Shown here piece after piece: positions 50,684-59,882 of a DNA stretch of 64,000 nucleotides. The position numbers and the translations under genes are program-made. Numbering within the stretch: the stretch's first letter is position 1; each line of letters begins with the position of its first letter. Origin of the DNA: Candidatus Opimibacter skivensis (GTDB taxonomy: Bacteria > Bacteroidota > Bacteroidia > Chitinophagales > Saprospiraceae); the NCBI GenBank assembly GCA_016722045.1, contig JADKGY010000001.1, positions 496,001 to 560,000 on the forward strand. The letters are read 5' to 3'. The notes below the pieces were generated by a model. It did no database searches. It was not told where the DNA came from and was given only the letters and a program-made list of their open reading frames with translations.

Positions 50684-52097
50684 GTTAATTTTAATCGCAT
50701 TCGTTATCTGTCCTTTGCTGCTGCATGGAACACCGGATGTAAGCCTTCAGGTGCAACGATTCAGGTCGGGCACCTCATCATATATTGAAGTATCACTTTA
50801 CATCGTGGGATCATCTATCAAATGTGCACCTGATGACCAGTATGGCGTAGAATACATGATCATCATAAAAGATGCTAATGAAAACATTGTGAAAGGAGAT
50901 CGTTTCAGGCTTTCTAACTCGGGTTGCCCTGCAAAAGATCTGATCGATGTAAAGCGATTTGCACTGGAAGAAGGAATGTATACGCTTGTAGTTGAAATGA
51001 ATGACATTCTGGATTCTCTCAATTCCATCACCATACGACAAAAAACAGAGATACCTGTGTATGCATCTACATCCAGGCTTTCTGATATTGAATTATTGTC
51101 TACGATTCGCCCGGAGGTGGATGATAATAGTCCTCTTCATAAAAGTGGACTTTATCTGGAGCCACTCCCATTCTCCTATTATTATCCTTCACTCCATTCT
51201 CTCAACCTTTATATAGAGACTTATGATGCGGACAAACTGGAAGGTCAGCCATTTATCCGTTACACAATTAAACCATCCACAGGTGATTTTCCACCACCTA
51301 TAGTTGCTTACAGAAAAGTAAAAAAAGAAAGCGTCGCTGCTAATGTTTTCCAACTTGATATCACAAAACTTATATCAGGTCCTTATTCACTTGAGGCCTT
51401 ATTATTCGATGGCAATAAGCAGGAGATTGCAAATCAGAATACGACATTTTCGAGATATAATCCTGAAGGTGATTCAATCTACATTGCATCAGGGGCAATG
51501 GATCTTAATACGAGTTTTGTGACCCACATACCTGATGATTCCATCGATTATTATCTCAAAGCCCTGGCTCCGGTAGTCAATTCTGCAGATGTAGATCTCA
51601 TGAATACATTACTGGACAAAGGAAATACGAAAGCAAAGCAATTTTTTATTCACCGCTATTGGGCAGAACAGGCAGGAAAATATGCTCCACAGGCATTTGA
51701 AGCGTACATGAAAGTGGCCAGGGTAGTGGATGAAAATTACAGATCCGGTTTTGGTTACGGCTTCGAGACTGACAGGGGACATATATTTCTTAAATATGGC
51801 AAACCAGATGATGTCCTGCCTGTTGAGGATGAACCAAGTGCACCGCCGTATGAGATTTGGTTTTATAATTCGTTTCCGGCTACGCACCAGAATAACGTAC
51901 GGTTCCTGTTTTATAATCCTTCATTAGCAAGAAATGGCTTTACATTATTGCATTCGACTGCAATTGGTGAAGTTAAGAATGAAAAATGGGAGATTGAATT
52001 GTACAGAGATGCAACGCTTGAAACTCCGGGCGTCAATGCAAACAAGATGGGCGATAATGTCTATCGGAATGCAAGGAAGTATTTTGAGAATTACTGA
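50673..52097 (+). CDS. GWxTD domain-containing exported protein
   Basis: A 474-residue protein with an N-terminal signal peptide (LILIAFVICPLLLHGTPDVS). Two beta-rich regions follow, then a C-terminal domain with the conserved stretch AFEAYMKVARVVDENYR and YGFETDRGHIFLKYGKPDDV, which identifies the GWxTD family (the G-W-x-T-D motif itself appears here as YGFETD). The family is found in Bacteroidota and neighbouring phyla and has no established function; a periplasmic or outer-membrane role is likely. It starts inside the 3' end of the lipocalin-like gene. Confidence 0.85.
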   Translation: MLTRLILIAFVICPLLLHGTPDVSLQVQRFRSGTSSYIEVSLYIVGSSIKCAPDDQYGVEYMIIIKDANENIVKGDRFRLSNSGCPAKDLIDVKRFALEEGMYTLVVEMNDILDSLNSITIRQKTEIPVYASTSRLSDIELLSTIRPEVDDNSPLHKSGLYLEPLPFSYYYPSLHSLNLYIETYDADKLEGQPFIRYTIKPSTGDFPPPIVAYRKVKKESVAANVFQLDITKLISGPYSLEALLFDGNKQEIANQNTTFSRYNPEGDSIYIASGAMDLNTSFVTHIPDDSIDYYLKALAPVVNSADVDLMNTLLDKGNTKAKQFFIHRYWAEQAGKYAPQAFEAYMKVARVVDENYRSGFGYGFETDRGHIFLKYGKPDDVLPVEDEPSAPPYEIWFYNSFPATHQNNVRFLFYNPSLARNGFTLLHSTAIGEVKNEKWEIELYRDATLETPGVNANKMGDNVYRNARKYFENY

Positions 52098-52119
52098 TTC
52101 TTTTTTGTTTGTCTTCCCT

Positions 52120-52450
52120 GAGACGCGGTTAATCCCCGTCTCTTTAACCAAAATATCAACAAAAAAAGAACTACGGTTGGGCGTAGTTTGCAACTACGTC
52201 CCGGCGTTTGTAAAATTCTGTTTTGCGTGTATTTACCCCTTCAAAATTTCCTGCTACGCGAAATTTCTCTCCTACTTCGACTAGCTCAGCACACCGCCTG
52301 TGTTTCATAGCCGCGCTCGAAAACCCCGCGGTACAAAAGAACTATGGTTGGCCTAGTATTGGAGACGCGATAAATCGTCGTCTCTACGGCCAAAAGAAAT
52401 TCCATTCTTTTATTGGACTGATTGGAGACCCAATAAATATTTTGTCTCTC
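52120..52450. repeat. Four short intergenic palindromes (GAGACG...CGTCTC and CGTAGTT...AACTACG types)
   Basis: The 402-bp space after the GWxTD gene is built from small hairpins. 52120-52142 has GAGACG/CGTCTC-like arms around TTAAT; 52182-52198 has CGTAGTT/AACTACG; 52362-52384 has GAGACG/CGTCTC around an AT-rich loop; 52425-52448 has GAGAC/GTCTC around an AT-rich loop. A CTTCGACTAGCTCAGCAC stretch (52276-52293) resembles one at 60054. No gene is supported here. Confidence 0.6.
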
Positions 52451-52477
52451 GCTTATTACTTTTATTATTGCTTTTTT

Positions 52478-52498
52478 GCCTATTGCCTATTGCCTATT
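52478..52498 (+). repeat. Three tandem heptamers GCCTATT
   Basis: Three exact head-to-tail copies ending next to the stop codon of the HerA-like gene. The reverse complement, AATAGGC, belongs to the GCAATAG/GCAATTA heptamer family seen at 38445 and 42416. Confidence 0.8.
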
Positions 52499-52499
52499 G

Positions 52500-54059
52500 T
52501 TAAAACCATCCCGGCTTTTTACGGGTAGTCCTTCGTGTGGTTGTTTTAACCCCAAGGACACCAAGCAAGCCACGGGTAAGCACAGTGGCTACAGTCCTGC
52601 CGATCTGTCGTGTTGTGGTACTGGATAGAACTTTTTCCAATGTTGATTTTTCCTGTACTGCCCTGGTCCTCTGGGCGGTCATGACTTCATGATGACTATC
52701 GGATTGGGCTGTTTCAAGTTTTGCATTCAGGATTTCGTAAGCACTTTCACGATCAAACCCATTTTCATACTTGGGTGCAAGATCAGAATAGCGAAGTATC
52801 TCCTTTATCTCATCCGGTGTAAGTATATCCATTCTGGATTGAGGCGCCCGCATATAACAATGAACAAGAGGAGTGGGGATGCCTTTTTCATTAAGCGCTG
52901 TGACCAAGGCTTCGCCGGTACCTAATTCCGTCAGAATTTGATCCACTTTGTAATAAGGCGTCTCAGGAAAATTTTCCGCAGCCAACTGAATACTCTTTCG
53001 GTCTTTAGCTGTGAAAGCGCGCAAAGCATGCTGGATTTTTAAACCCAATTGGCTTAGCACCTTTTCAGGCACATCTGTTGGGTCCTGGGTGACAAAGAAA
53101 ATACCAACCCCTTTCGAACGGATCAGCTTGATGATGACCTCTATCTGATCAAGTAAAGCCTGAGAGGCATTTTCAAAAATAAGATGAGCCTCATCGATGA
53201 AGATGACCAGTTTGGGTTTCAATACATCTCCTTCTTCAGGAAAAACAGAATATATCTCTGCAAGTAACTGAAGCATAAATGTAGAGAACAGCTTTGGTCT
53301 ATCCTGAATATCTACAAGTCTCAATACATGCACTATGCCTAATCCTTCACGATCTCTTCTCAACAAATCCTGAACATCAAAAGAAGGTTCACCAAAAAAT
53401 TCAGATGCACCCTGTTGTTCCAGTTCTACAAGTTTTCGAACGATTGTTCCGGTGGAAGTGGTCATTATATTGCCATACTCAGCCTGGAATTCAGCCTTTC
53501 CATCTGTGGTGACATATTGAATTACTTTTTTCAAATCTTCAAGATCAAGAAGCGGAAGATTGCGATCATCACAGAATTTGAAAATGACAGAGATGATGCC
53601 TTCCTGTGTCTCGTTGACGTCAAGCATTTTTGAAAAAAGAACAGGACCAAATTCCGAAACTGTCGCTCTTAGTCTTGCTCCGGGTTCATTGGAGAGAGAT
53701 AAAAATTCAACCGGACTTGATGCCGGAATATAAGGTAGCCCGATCAGCGCATGACGCTCATCAATTTTTGGATTACCCGAGTTGCGCACAGCTATTCCAC
53801 TCAGATCGCCTTTGATATCCATGACTAGGGTAGGTACGCCTTTCGCGCTCAATTGCTCTGTGAGAACCTGTAATGTCTTTGTCTTACCTGTACCTGTTGC
53901 CCCTGCTATAAGTCCGTGCCTGTTGATCGTAGATAAAGGAATTCTGACGAATGCCTCCTTTATAGGTTTGCCATCAAGAACTGCCGCACCGAGGATGATT
54001 GATTCACCCTGAAAAGTGTAGCCTTTAGCCATATCGTCAGTAAAAATCTTAGTATCCAT
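52500..54059 (-). CDS. HerA-like (DUF853) ATPase
   Basis: A 519-residue ATPase of the HerA/FtsK superfamily. The Walker A loop GATGTGKTKT is at 53-62 (preceded by NRHGLIAGA), Walker B is KLVIFIDEAHLIF near 298, and RSKGVGIFFVTQDPTDVPEKVLSQLG contains sensor/arginine-finger elements. The C-terminal part is Lys/Arg-rich (TTRQIGRTVATVLTRG...TRRTTRKKPGWF). DUF853 proteins such as E. coli YjgR resemble DNA-pumping or DNA-processing ATPases, but no nuclease partner (NurA) or defence gene is adjacent. The role is therefore open. Confidence 0.92.
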   Translation of the reverse strand: MDTKIFTDDMAKGYTFQGESIILGAAVLDGKPIKEAFVRIPLSTINRHGLIAGATGTGKTKTLQVLTEQLSAKGVPTLVMDIKGDLSGIAVRNSGNPKIDERHALIGLPYIPASSPVEFLSLSNEPGARLRATVSEFGPVLFSKMLDVNETQEGIISVIFKFCDDRNLPLLDLEDLKKVIQYVTTDGKAEFQAEYGNIMTTSTGTIVRKLVELEQQGASEFFGEPSFDVQDLLRRDREGLGIVHVLRLVDIQDRPKLFSTFMLQLLAEIYSVFPEEGDVLKPKLVIFIDEAHLIFENASQALLDQIEVIIKLIRSKGVGIFFVTQDPTDVPEKVLSQLGLKIQHALRAFTAKDRKSIQLAAENFPETPYYKVDQILTELGTGEALVTALNEKGIPTPLVHCYMRAPQSRMDILTPDEIKEILRYSDLAPKYENGFDRESAYEILNAKLETAQSDSHHEVMTAQRTRAVQEKSTLEKVLSSTTTRQIGRTVATVLTRGLLGVLGVKTTTRRTTRKKPGWF

Positions 54060-54434
54060 AAGGAAAGGGTAAAAAGGTTAATCGGTAAATCGGTCAAAAG
54101 ATAAAAAGTAAAAAGAGTTAATCGGTAAAAAGGCTAAAGGGTTAACAGGTTAAAAGGAGAAAGGATTAAAAATGACCATGAACGATGGATGAACGACCAT
54201 AGCATATGATTCACTGTTCAGTTACTATGTGATTTCCTATATGGACTATGTGTCTATGTGGTAAATTTTATTTCAAAGTGGATTTCTAAGTTTACTTGTT
54301 TTTCTACGTGGTGTAAATAATTTTAGCGGGAGGTTGGTATTTAAGCCAGGCAGGGGCAAGCCCTGCCAATACAAATTTTCTAAGTGCGGATTATATTGAA
54401 CCTAAATATTCTAAGTAGTAAAAAGTCTTGGGGA
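54060..54434. other. Intergenic region with period-7 purine-rich repeats and a GC hairpin
   Basis: A 375-bp space. The first 110 bp (54060-54170) are degenerate repeats of the type TTAATCGGTAAA and AGGTTAAAA with an approximate 7-bp period. The middle (54210-54320) contains CTATGTG-type repeats. A hairpin at 54349-54367 (GGCAGGG / CCCTGCC, loop GCAAG) stands out. I find no protein or RNA gene. Confidence 0.55.
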
Positions 54435-55010
54435 CTAAAGAAGTCGAATTCTTTGCACGATCATATAAACAGCCAATATGGCGGCAAGAGTACTTACAAT
54501 GAGATTCCATTTACTCTGCTTAACTTTTCCGACGCTCACGACCATGTAATTCAAAATCATAATGCATGCGACAATACAAAGTTGTCCTATTTCTACACCC
54601 AGATTAAACCCAAAGAGTGGCAGCACGATGCTTGCTTCCCGCCCAAGCAGTGCTTTGAAATAATTGGAGAATCCCATACCATGAATAAAACCAAAAAATA
54701 AAGCAAGGAAATAATTTGGCCTCCATCGTTGATCAGGTTTAGGTTTTACAATAAGATTCTGAATAGCTGTAATCAAAATGGTGATGGGTATTAAAAGTTC
54801 TACTAATTCGGGTTTTAAAGAAATGATATTTAAGGAAGACATAGCTAACGTGATACTATGCCCTAAAGTAAAAGCGGTCACAAGGATCAGAATTCGCTTC
54901 CAATCCGTCGCAGCATACATGGCGCACAACGCAATAATGAAAACAATGTGATCGAATGCACTGATGTTGAGAATGTGATCTATTCCTAACCTGAGATATA
55001 CCTGAAACAT
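54435..55010 (-). CDS. HupE/UreJ family membrane protein
   Basis: A 191-residue integral membrane protein of about six helices. It shows the HupE/UreJ-2 pattern: GIDHILNISAFDHIVFII (His and Asp near 11-21), FTLGHSITLAMSSL and ALFFGFIHGMGFSNYF. Members are implicated in nickel uptake or hydrogenase/urease maturation, but no urease or hydrogenase genes are seen here. It stands divergent from feoAB, so a metal-transport link is possible but unproven. Confidence 0.88.
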   Translation of the reverse strand: MFQVYLRLGIDHILNISAFDHIVFIIALCAMYAATDWKRILILVTAFTLGHSITLAMSSLNIISLKPELVELLIPITILITAIQNLIVKPKPDQRWRPNYFLALFFGFIHGMGFSNYFKALLGREASIVLPLFGFNLGVEIGQLCIVACIMILNYMVVSVGKVKQSKWNLIVSTLAAILAVYMIVQRIRLL

Positions 55011-55072
55011 GCCGGACTATTTGCGCGCTAAACTAAGTCCCACTTTCAGAAATTCATTCAGCCCAAGGATGC

Positions 55073-55080
55073 TATATTCG
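55073..55080 (+). promoter_or_regulatory. Promoter -7 box of feoAB
   Basis: TATATTCG fits the TAnnTTCG form and lies 33 bp before the feoA start. I do not see a clear Fur box between them. Confidence 0.4.
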
Positions 55081-55113
55081 CACATTATTTAGAAATTATA
55101 CAAATAGCGCAAT

Positions 55114-55347
55114 TTGCCTGGAATACCTGCTCATAAATTGGGGACAAATGAACCCAGCCGGATTATCCGGTTTGAAGACAGCATTATTGCGGGCAAGCTT
55201 ATGTCAATGGGTATATTGCCTCAAGCTCAGATTGAACTTGTACGACGCAATGCCCTGGGGCACACCTTAGTATATCGTATCAACAACCGGTTTAAAATTG
55301 CCCTTCGTAAGGATGAGGCAAGCACCATTATCGTAGGATTGGTATGA
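55114..55347 (+). CDS. feoA: Ferrous iron transport protein FeoA
   Basis: A 77-residue SH3-fold protein that helps FeoB import Fe(II). The SIIAGKLMSMGILPQAQIEL stretch and the C-terminal NNRFKIALRKDEASTIIV match FeoA. The start is TTG 55114, as no ATG precedes the domain. The stop overlaps the feoB ATG (ATGA). Confidence 0.9.
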   Translation: MPGIPAHKLGTNEPSRIIRFEDSIIAGKLMSMGILPQAQIELVRRNALGHTLVYRINNRFKIALRKDEASTIIVGLV

Positions 55348-57422
55348 TGACATCAACATCTGTGGCCAGAAAACTTGTCCTCATGGCGGGCAATCCAAAT
55401 TCTGGAAAATCGACACTTTTTAACCTCCTGACCGGATTAAACCAGAAAGTAGGCAACTATCCGGGGGTGACAGTGGATAAGAAAACGGGGGTTCTCGAAC
55501 TTGGCGCATTTAAAGAAATTGAAATACTTGACCTTCCGGGTGCATACAGTATGTATCCATCTTCAAAAGATGAGCGGATAGTTGTGCGCCAGTTTCTGGA
55601 GACGAAACCAAAGCCTGATCTCATCCTCTATGTAGCTGATCTGAGTCAGCTTGAGAAACAAATTCTATTGTTGACTCAGATTATTGACCTCGGATTACCT
55701 GTTATTCTCGCCCTTAATATGGCAGACATGACAGGCATTACGATTCAGACACATATCCTGGAAGAGCATTTTAAAATTCCTGTTGTACTGATTTCAGGGA
55801 AAACCAGTTTCGGTATTACTGCATTAAAAATGCAAATGAACTTTATGCTTTATGAAAAATTTGTAGCAAAAGAACCGTACTACAAATTCACAGCGCAAGA
55901 AAAAAAACTGACAGACCAATTTAAAAATTCGGTTTCTTCTACAACAGATTATGGACGATTATTGACGCTGCATCATGGAGCATGGATAGATAATATTCCA
56001 AATGAAATGCGGCAGGAAATAAAAGAGAAATCAGAAAAGGAAGGGTTTAACCCGATACAGTCGCAGATACATGAGACGATGGACCGTTATGACCGATTCA
56101 CGCCTGTCATCAGAAAAGCGCTTCATCTTGTACCTGGAGGGGCTGGTGCAAAAATCACTGACCGTATCGACAAATGGGTGATGCATCCTGTACTGGGGTC
56201 CATTATTTTTTTTCTGATCATGCTGCTCATATTTCAGGCCATATTTGCCTGGGCTGAATGGCCGATGAACTTCATCGAGTATTCGATGGGTGAGTTAAAT
56301 CTTGGCATTCGTCATTTACTGCCTACAGGCTGGATTTCCGACCTGCTGTGTGACGGTGTTCTTGCCGGGCTCACCGGAATTCTGGTATTTATTCCGCAGA
56401 TCGCTATTCTTTTTCTTTTTATTGGCATCCTGGAGGAAATAGGGTACATGTCGCGTGCGGTCAGCATGTTTGATATGATGATGCGAAAGTTTGGACTCAA
56501 CGGTAGAAGCATCGTTGCGCTTGTGTCCGGCGGCGCATGCGCCATACCTGCGATCATGAGTACAAGAAGTATAAGTAACTGGAAAGAAAGACTCATTACG
56601 ATCATGGTCACGCCATTCATCAGTTGCTCTGCCAGGATTCCTGTATATGCTATTCTGATTGGTTTTGCTGTTCCAAAGGGGCGATTGTTTGGCTTTGAAC
56701 AGCAGGGATTAGCATTGATGGGTTTGTATGGGATAGGGATCATGGCTGCTTTGACAGCGGCTTACATTCTTAAAAAACTACTTCATTCAAGTGACAGAAG
56801 CTTTCTCATGATGGAACTTCCTGTATATCGTCCTCCGGTGATAAAAAATCTTTTTTACCTGGTGATTGAGAAAACAAAATCGTTTGTTCTGGGCGCAGGA
56901 AAAATTATCATCATTATATCATTGGTACTTTGGTTCCTCGCAAGTTTTGGTCCTGCTATGAAATCAGTAGCAGGAGAATCACAGCCGATGGATAAATCAC
57001 ATATTGCAAAACTTGCGATCCAGGATTCATATGCAGGCATTCTTGGAAAATTTATCGAACCTGTCATAGCGCCACTCGGATTTGATTGGAAAATGGGAAT
57101 TGCTCTTATCAGTTCATTTGCAGCCAGAGAAGTATTTGTGGGCACGATGGCAACGATATATCGTATCGAAGATGATTCTGATGTTGCGTCGATCCGGACC
57201 AGGATGGCAGAAGACAGACATTCCGATACCGGGGTTTTAGTCTACAATCCGGCTACGACGTGGTCACTGCTTATTTTTTATGCGTTTGCGATGCAGTGTA
57301 TGAGTACACTGGCTATCGTAAAACGAGAGACGAGATCCTGGAAATGGCCAATTATACAATTTGTCATGATGACCGGATTGGCTTATTTGGCCAGCTGGCT
57401 GGTTTATCATTGGCTTAAATAA
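55344..57422 (+). CDS. feoB: Ferrous iron transporter FeoB
   Basis: A 692-residue iron(II) transporter. The N-terminal GTPase domain has all G motifs: GNPNSGKST (15-23), NYPGVTVDK, ILDLPG, NMADMTG and ISGKTSFG. The membrane part (about 275-690) has two gate regions, including GGACAIPAIMSTRSI and FISCSARIPVYAIL, with the Cys residues expected in the pore. Its stop is followed directly by the 9-bp repeat array. It is co-transcribed with feoA. Confidence 0.96.
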   Translation: MMTSTSVARKLVLMAGNPNSGKSTLFNLLTGLNQKVGNYPGVTVDKKTGVLELGAFKEIEILDLPGAYSMYPSSKDERIVVRQFLETKPKPDLILYVADLSQLEKQILLLTQIIDLGLPVILALNMADMTGITIQTHILEEHFKIPVVLISGKTSFGITALKMQMNFMLYEKFVAKEPYYKFTAQEKKLTDQFKNSVSSTTDYGRLLTLHHGAWIDNIPNEMRQEIKEKSEKEGFNPIQSQIHETMDRYDRFTPVIRKALHLVPGGAGAKITDRIDKWVMHPVLGSIIFFLIMLLIFQAIFAWAEWPMNFIEYSMGELNLGIRHLLPTGWISDLLCDGVLAGLTGILVFIPQIAILFLFIGILEEIGYMSRAVSMFDMMMRKFGLNGRSIVALVSGGACAIPAIMSTRSISNWKERLITIMVTPFISCSARIPVYAILIGFAVPKGRLFGFEQQGLALMGLYGIGIMAALTAAYILKKLLHSSDRSFLMMELPVYRPPVIKNLFYLVIEKTKSFVLGAGKIIIIISLVLWFLASFGPAMKSVAGESQPMDKSHIAKLAIQDSYAGILGKFIEPVIAPLGFDWKMGIALISSFAAREVFVGTMATIYRIEDDSDVASIRTRMAEDRHSDTGVLVYNPATTWSLLIFYAFAMQCMSTLAIVKRETRSWKWPIIQFVMMTGLAYLASWLVYHWLK

Positions 57423-57424
57423 AA

Positions 57425-57557
57425 AGGGCGGAAGAGGTAGAAAAAGCAGAAGAGGCAGAAAAGGCGGAAAAGGCGGAAGAGGCAGAATGGGCGGAAGAGG
57501 CAGAGGCGGAAGAGGCAGAAAAGGCGGAAGAGGCAGAAAAGGCGGAAAAGAAATAGA
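57425..57557 (+). repeat. Purine-rich 9-bp tandem repeats (GGCGGAAGA / GGCAGAAAA)
   Basis: About fourteen units alternate between GGCGGAAGA, GGCAGAAAA and close variants, directly after the feoB stop. The strand is nearly all purine. From about 57590 to 57625 the same strand becomes pyrimidine-rich with CCTTAGCCTTCT repeats. Mirror-like purine/pyrimidine tracts of this kind can adopt triplex DNA. It separates feoB from the threonine genes. Confidence 0.85.
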
Positions 57558-57629
57558 AGACTTGTAATTGATATAATGCGTAATCCTTAGCCTCCGCCTT
57601 CTCCTTAGCCTTCTCCTTAGCCTTTTTCT

Positions 57630-57637
57630 TACCTTCG
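57630..57637 (+). promoter_or_regulatory. Promoter -7 box of the threonine-catabolism operon
   Basis: TACCTTCG fits the TTCG form of the box and ends 7 bp before the GTG start at 57645. Confidence 0.5.
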
Positions 57638-57644
57638 TCGCACT

Positions 57645-58601
57645 GTGAATACTAGAAAAGAAATGATCCTTGTCACCGGAGCCAACGGCCAGATTGGAAC
57701 GGTGCTGACAGAAGCTTTACGTGAAGCTTTTGGTGAAGACCAGGTCCTCGCGACGGACATTAAAAAACCGGATGGTCACACCGGACCTTTTGAAATGCTT
57801 GACATATTAAATACCCAGCGTATCACGGAGATCGTGGGTGACTATAACATCACTACGATATATCATCTTGCCGCGATCCTCTCGGCCAATGGCGAATGGA
57901 ATCCACAGAAAACATGGAATATCAATCTCAACGGTTCGCTTTCGATTCTTGAACTAGCCAGAGCACAGGGAGTGAGGAAAGTGTTTTTCCCGAGTACCAT
58001 TGCTGTTTTTGGTCCGACTACACCCCGAATCTCAACTCCTCAACACACAGTCATTGAACCGTCCACAGTGTATGGTATTTCTAAAGCGACGAATGAACTG
58101 TGGTGTAATTATTATTTTAACCGCTATGGCTTGGATGTGCGTTCGGTCCGGTATCCGGGTATCATCAGTTATCAATCGATGCCGGGGGGAGGCACTACAG
58201 ATTATGCAGTGGATATATTTCACCAGGCATTGTTGACCGGACAGTATACATGTTTTCTCAAAGCACATACAAGGCTGCCGATGATGTACATGGATGATGC
58301 TATCCGTGCGACATTAGAACTCATGGCCGCTCCTCAGGAAAAAATAAAGATCAGGACCTCTTATAATCTGGCAGCAATGAGTTTTACGCCTGCCGAGTTA
58401 GCTGAAGAAATCAAAAAACATATTCCTGATTTTAAAATCATGTATGAGCCTGATCATCGTCAGGAGATAGCGGAATCATGGACAGAAAGTATAGATGATC
58501 ATGAAGCCCGAAAAGACTGGGATTGGAAACATGATTTTAATCTCGAAACGATGACAATTGAAATGTTGAAACAATTAAAGCTGAAGTACAATCATGTCTA
58601 A
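57645..58601 (+). CDS. NAD-dependent epimerase/L-threonine 3-dehydrogenase (SDR type)
   Basis: A 318-residue extended SDR. ILVTGANGQIGTVLTEAL binds NAD; the active site Ser/Tyr/Lys lies in PSTIAVFGP and TVYGISKATNELW. The region VRSVRYPGIISYQSMPGGGT and the end motif match the SDR-type L-threonine 3-dehydrogenases, which oxidise threonine to 2-amino-3-oxobutyrate. That reading is strengthened by overlap (8 bp) with kbl, the next enzyme of the path. Start GTG 57645. Confidence 0.9.
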   Translation: MNTRKEMILVTGANGQIGTVLTEALREAFGEDQVLATDIKKPDGHTGPFEMLDILNTQRITEIVGDYNITTIYHLAAILSANGEWNPQKTWNINLNGSLSILELARAQGVRKVFFPSTIAVFGPTTPRISTPQHTVIEPSTVYGISKATNELWCNYYFNRYGLDVRSVRYPGIISYQSMPGGGTTDYAVDIFHQALLTGQYTCFLKAHTRLPMMYMDDAIRATLELMAAPQEKIKIRTSYNLAAMSFTPAELAEEIKKHIPDFKIMYEPDHRQEIAESWTESIDDHEARKDWDWKHDFNLETMTIEMLKQLKLKYNHV

Positions 58602-59784
58602 AACAGTAGACCAACAGATAGAGAAGGAAGTCAATGCGATCAGAGAAGCAGGACTTTACAAAAGAGAGCGCATCATCACATCTCCCCAGGCAGCAGAAAT
58701 TCACACGAAGGAAGGTGGAGATGTACTGAATTTCTGTGCTAACAATTATTTAGGGCTTTCATCCCATCCTCGTGTCCTAAAAGCTGCAAAGGAAGCTATC
58801 GATACGCATGGATTTGGCATGTCTAGTGTCAGATTTATTTGTGGCACTCAGGATATTCACAAAGAACTTGAGGCTAAAATAGCTGCATTTGTGGGTGCTG
58901 AAGATGCAATACTTTATGCAGCAGCCTTTGATGCCAATGGTGGTTTATTTGAACCCTTGCTGAATGAAGAGGATGCAATTATTTCGGATGCTTTGAATCA
59001 TGCGTCAATCATTGATGGAATAAGACTTTGCAAAGCTGCACGATACCGGTATGCTAACAATGACATGAATGAACTTGAGGCACGACTTAAAGAAACGCAG
59101 GGAGCGCGTAGGAGATTGATTGCGACAGATGGGGTCTTTTCGATGGATGGAATAATAGCGCAGATAGATAAGATATGTGATCTAGCTGAAAAATATGATG
59201 CCATGGTCATGGTGGATGATTGTCATGCCACCGGTTTTGTCGGAAAGACAGGCAGAGGTAGTGCCGAGCATAACAATGCTTTTGGCAGGGCAGATATAGT
59301 TACAGGTACATTTGGCAAAGCGCTTGGTGGCGCTTCCGGAGGATTTACGGCAGCATCGAAACCTATTGTGGACTTATTACGTCAACGATCAAGGCCTTAT
59401 CTCTTTTCAAATACATTGGCCCCATCAATCGTAGGTGCTTCGATAGCCGTACTTGATATGCTACAGGAAACAACTTCGCTACGTGATAAACTTGAAAAGA
59501 GTACGACGTATTTCCGCAAGGGCATGACTGAAGCAGGATTCAATATCGTACCGGGTGTGCATCCGATAGTCCCGGTGATGTTATTTGATGCAAAATTATC
59601 ACAGGTCTTTGCAGATGATTTATTGAAAGAAGGAATCTATGTTATTGGGTTTTATTATCCGGTTGTCCCACAGGATAAAGCCCGTATCAGAGTACAGATA
59701 TCCGCAGGTCATGAGCAGGAGCATCTTGATAAAGCACTTGCGGCATTTATCAAAGTTGGCAAAAAACATGGCGTTATTCAGTGA
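58594..59784 (+). CDS. kbl: Glycine C-acetyltransferase (2-amino-3-ketobutyrate CoA ligase)
   Basis: A 396-residue PLP enzyme of the alpha-oxoamine synthase family. It splits 2-amino-3-ketobutyrate with CoA into glycine and acetyl-CoA. The PLP-binding Lys is in GTFGKALGGASGGF (about residue 242); VMVDDCHATGFVGKTG carries the Asp and His that hold the cofactor; NFCANNYLGLSSHP is the N-terminal signature. It begins within the dehydrogenase gene, so threonine is converted to glycine by one operon. Confidence 0.95.
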   Translation: MSKTVDQQIEKEVNAIREAGLYKRERIITSPQAAEIHTKEGGDVLNFCANNYLGLSSHPRVLKAAKEAIDTHGFGMSSVRFICGTQDIHKELEAKIAAFVGAEDAILYAAAFDANGGLFEPLLNEEDAIISDALNHASIIDGIRLCKAARYRYANNDMNELEARLKETQGARRRLIATDGVFSMDGIIAQIDKICDLAEKYDAMVMVDDCHATGFVGKTGRGSAEHNNAFGRADIVTGTFGKALGGASGGFTAASKPIVDLLRQRSRPYLFSNTLAPSIVGASIAVLDMLQETTSLRDKLEKSTTYFRKGMTEAGFNIVPGVHPIVPVMLFDAKLSQVFADDLLKEGIYVIGFYYPVVPQDKARIRVQISAGHEQEHLDKALAAFIKVGKKHGVIQ

Positions 59785-59882
59785 TAATTCAAATTTGATC
59801 TGTCCAATTGCCCGCGGATTTATCCGGGGGATAAGAAGGTAAAGGAGATCTTGGCTTTAGCCACCAGGGAAAACATCCACGT

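Noticed and set aside
52276..52330. Possible tRNA-like fold in CGACTAGCTCAGCAC and the following GC-rich stretch.
   Set aside because: No acceptor stem, anticodon arm or T-loop consensus; it is part of a dispersed repeat.
52500..54059. HerA-like ATPase as part of a HerA-based defence system.
   Set aside because: No SIR2, DUF4297 or NurA partner adjoins, and the protein matches the DUF853/YjgR group.
54349..54367. GC hairpin as a terminator for the HerA-like or HupE genes.
   Set aside because: It lies downstream of HupE but about 65 bp away, without a clear U-tract; left as a hairpin in the intergenic description.
54384..54701. A 105-codon plus-strand reading frame.
   Set aside because: It overlaps the HupE/UreJ gene in antisense and has no family features.
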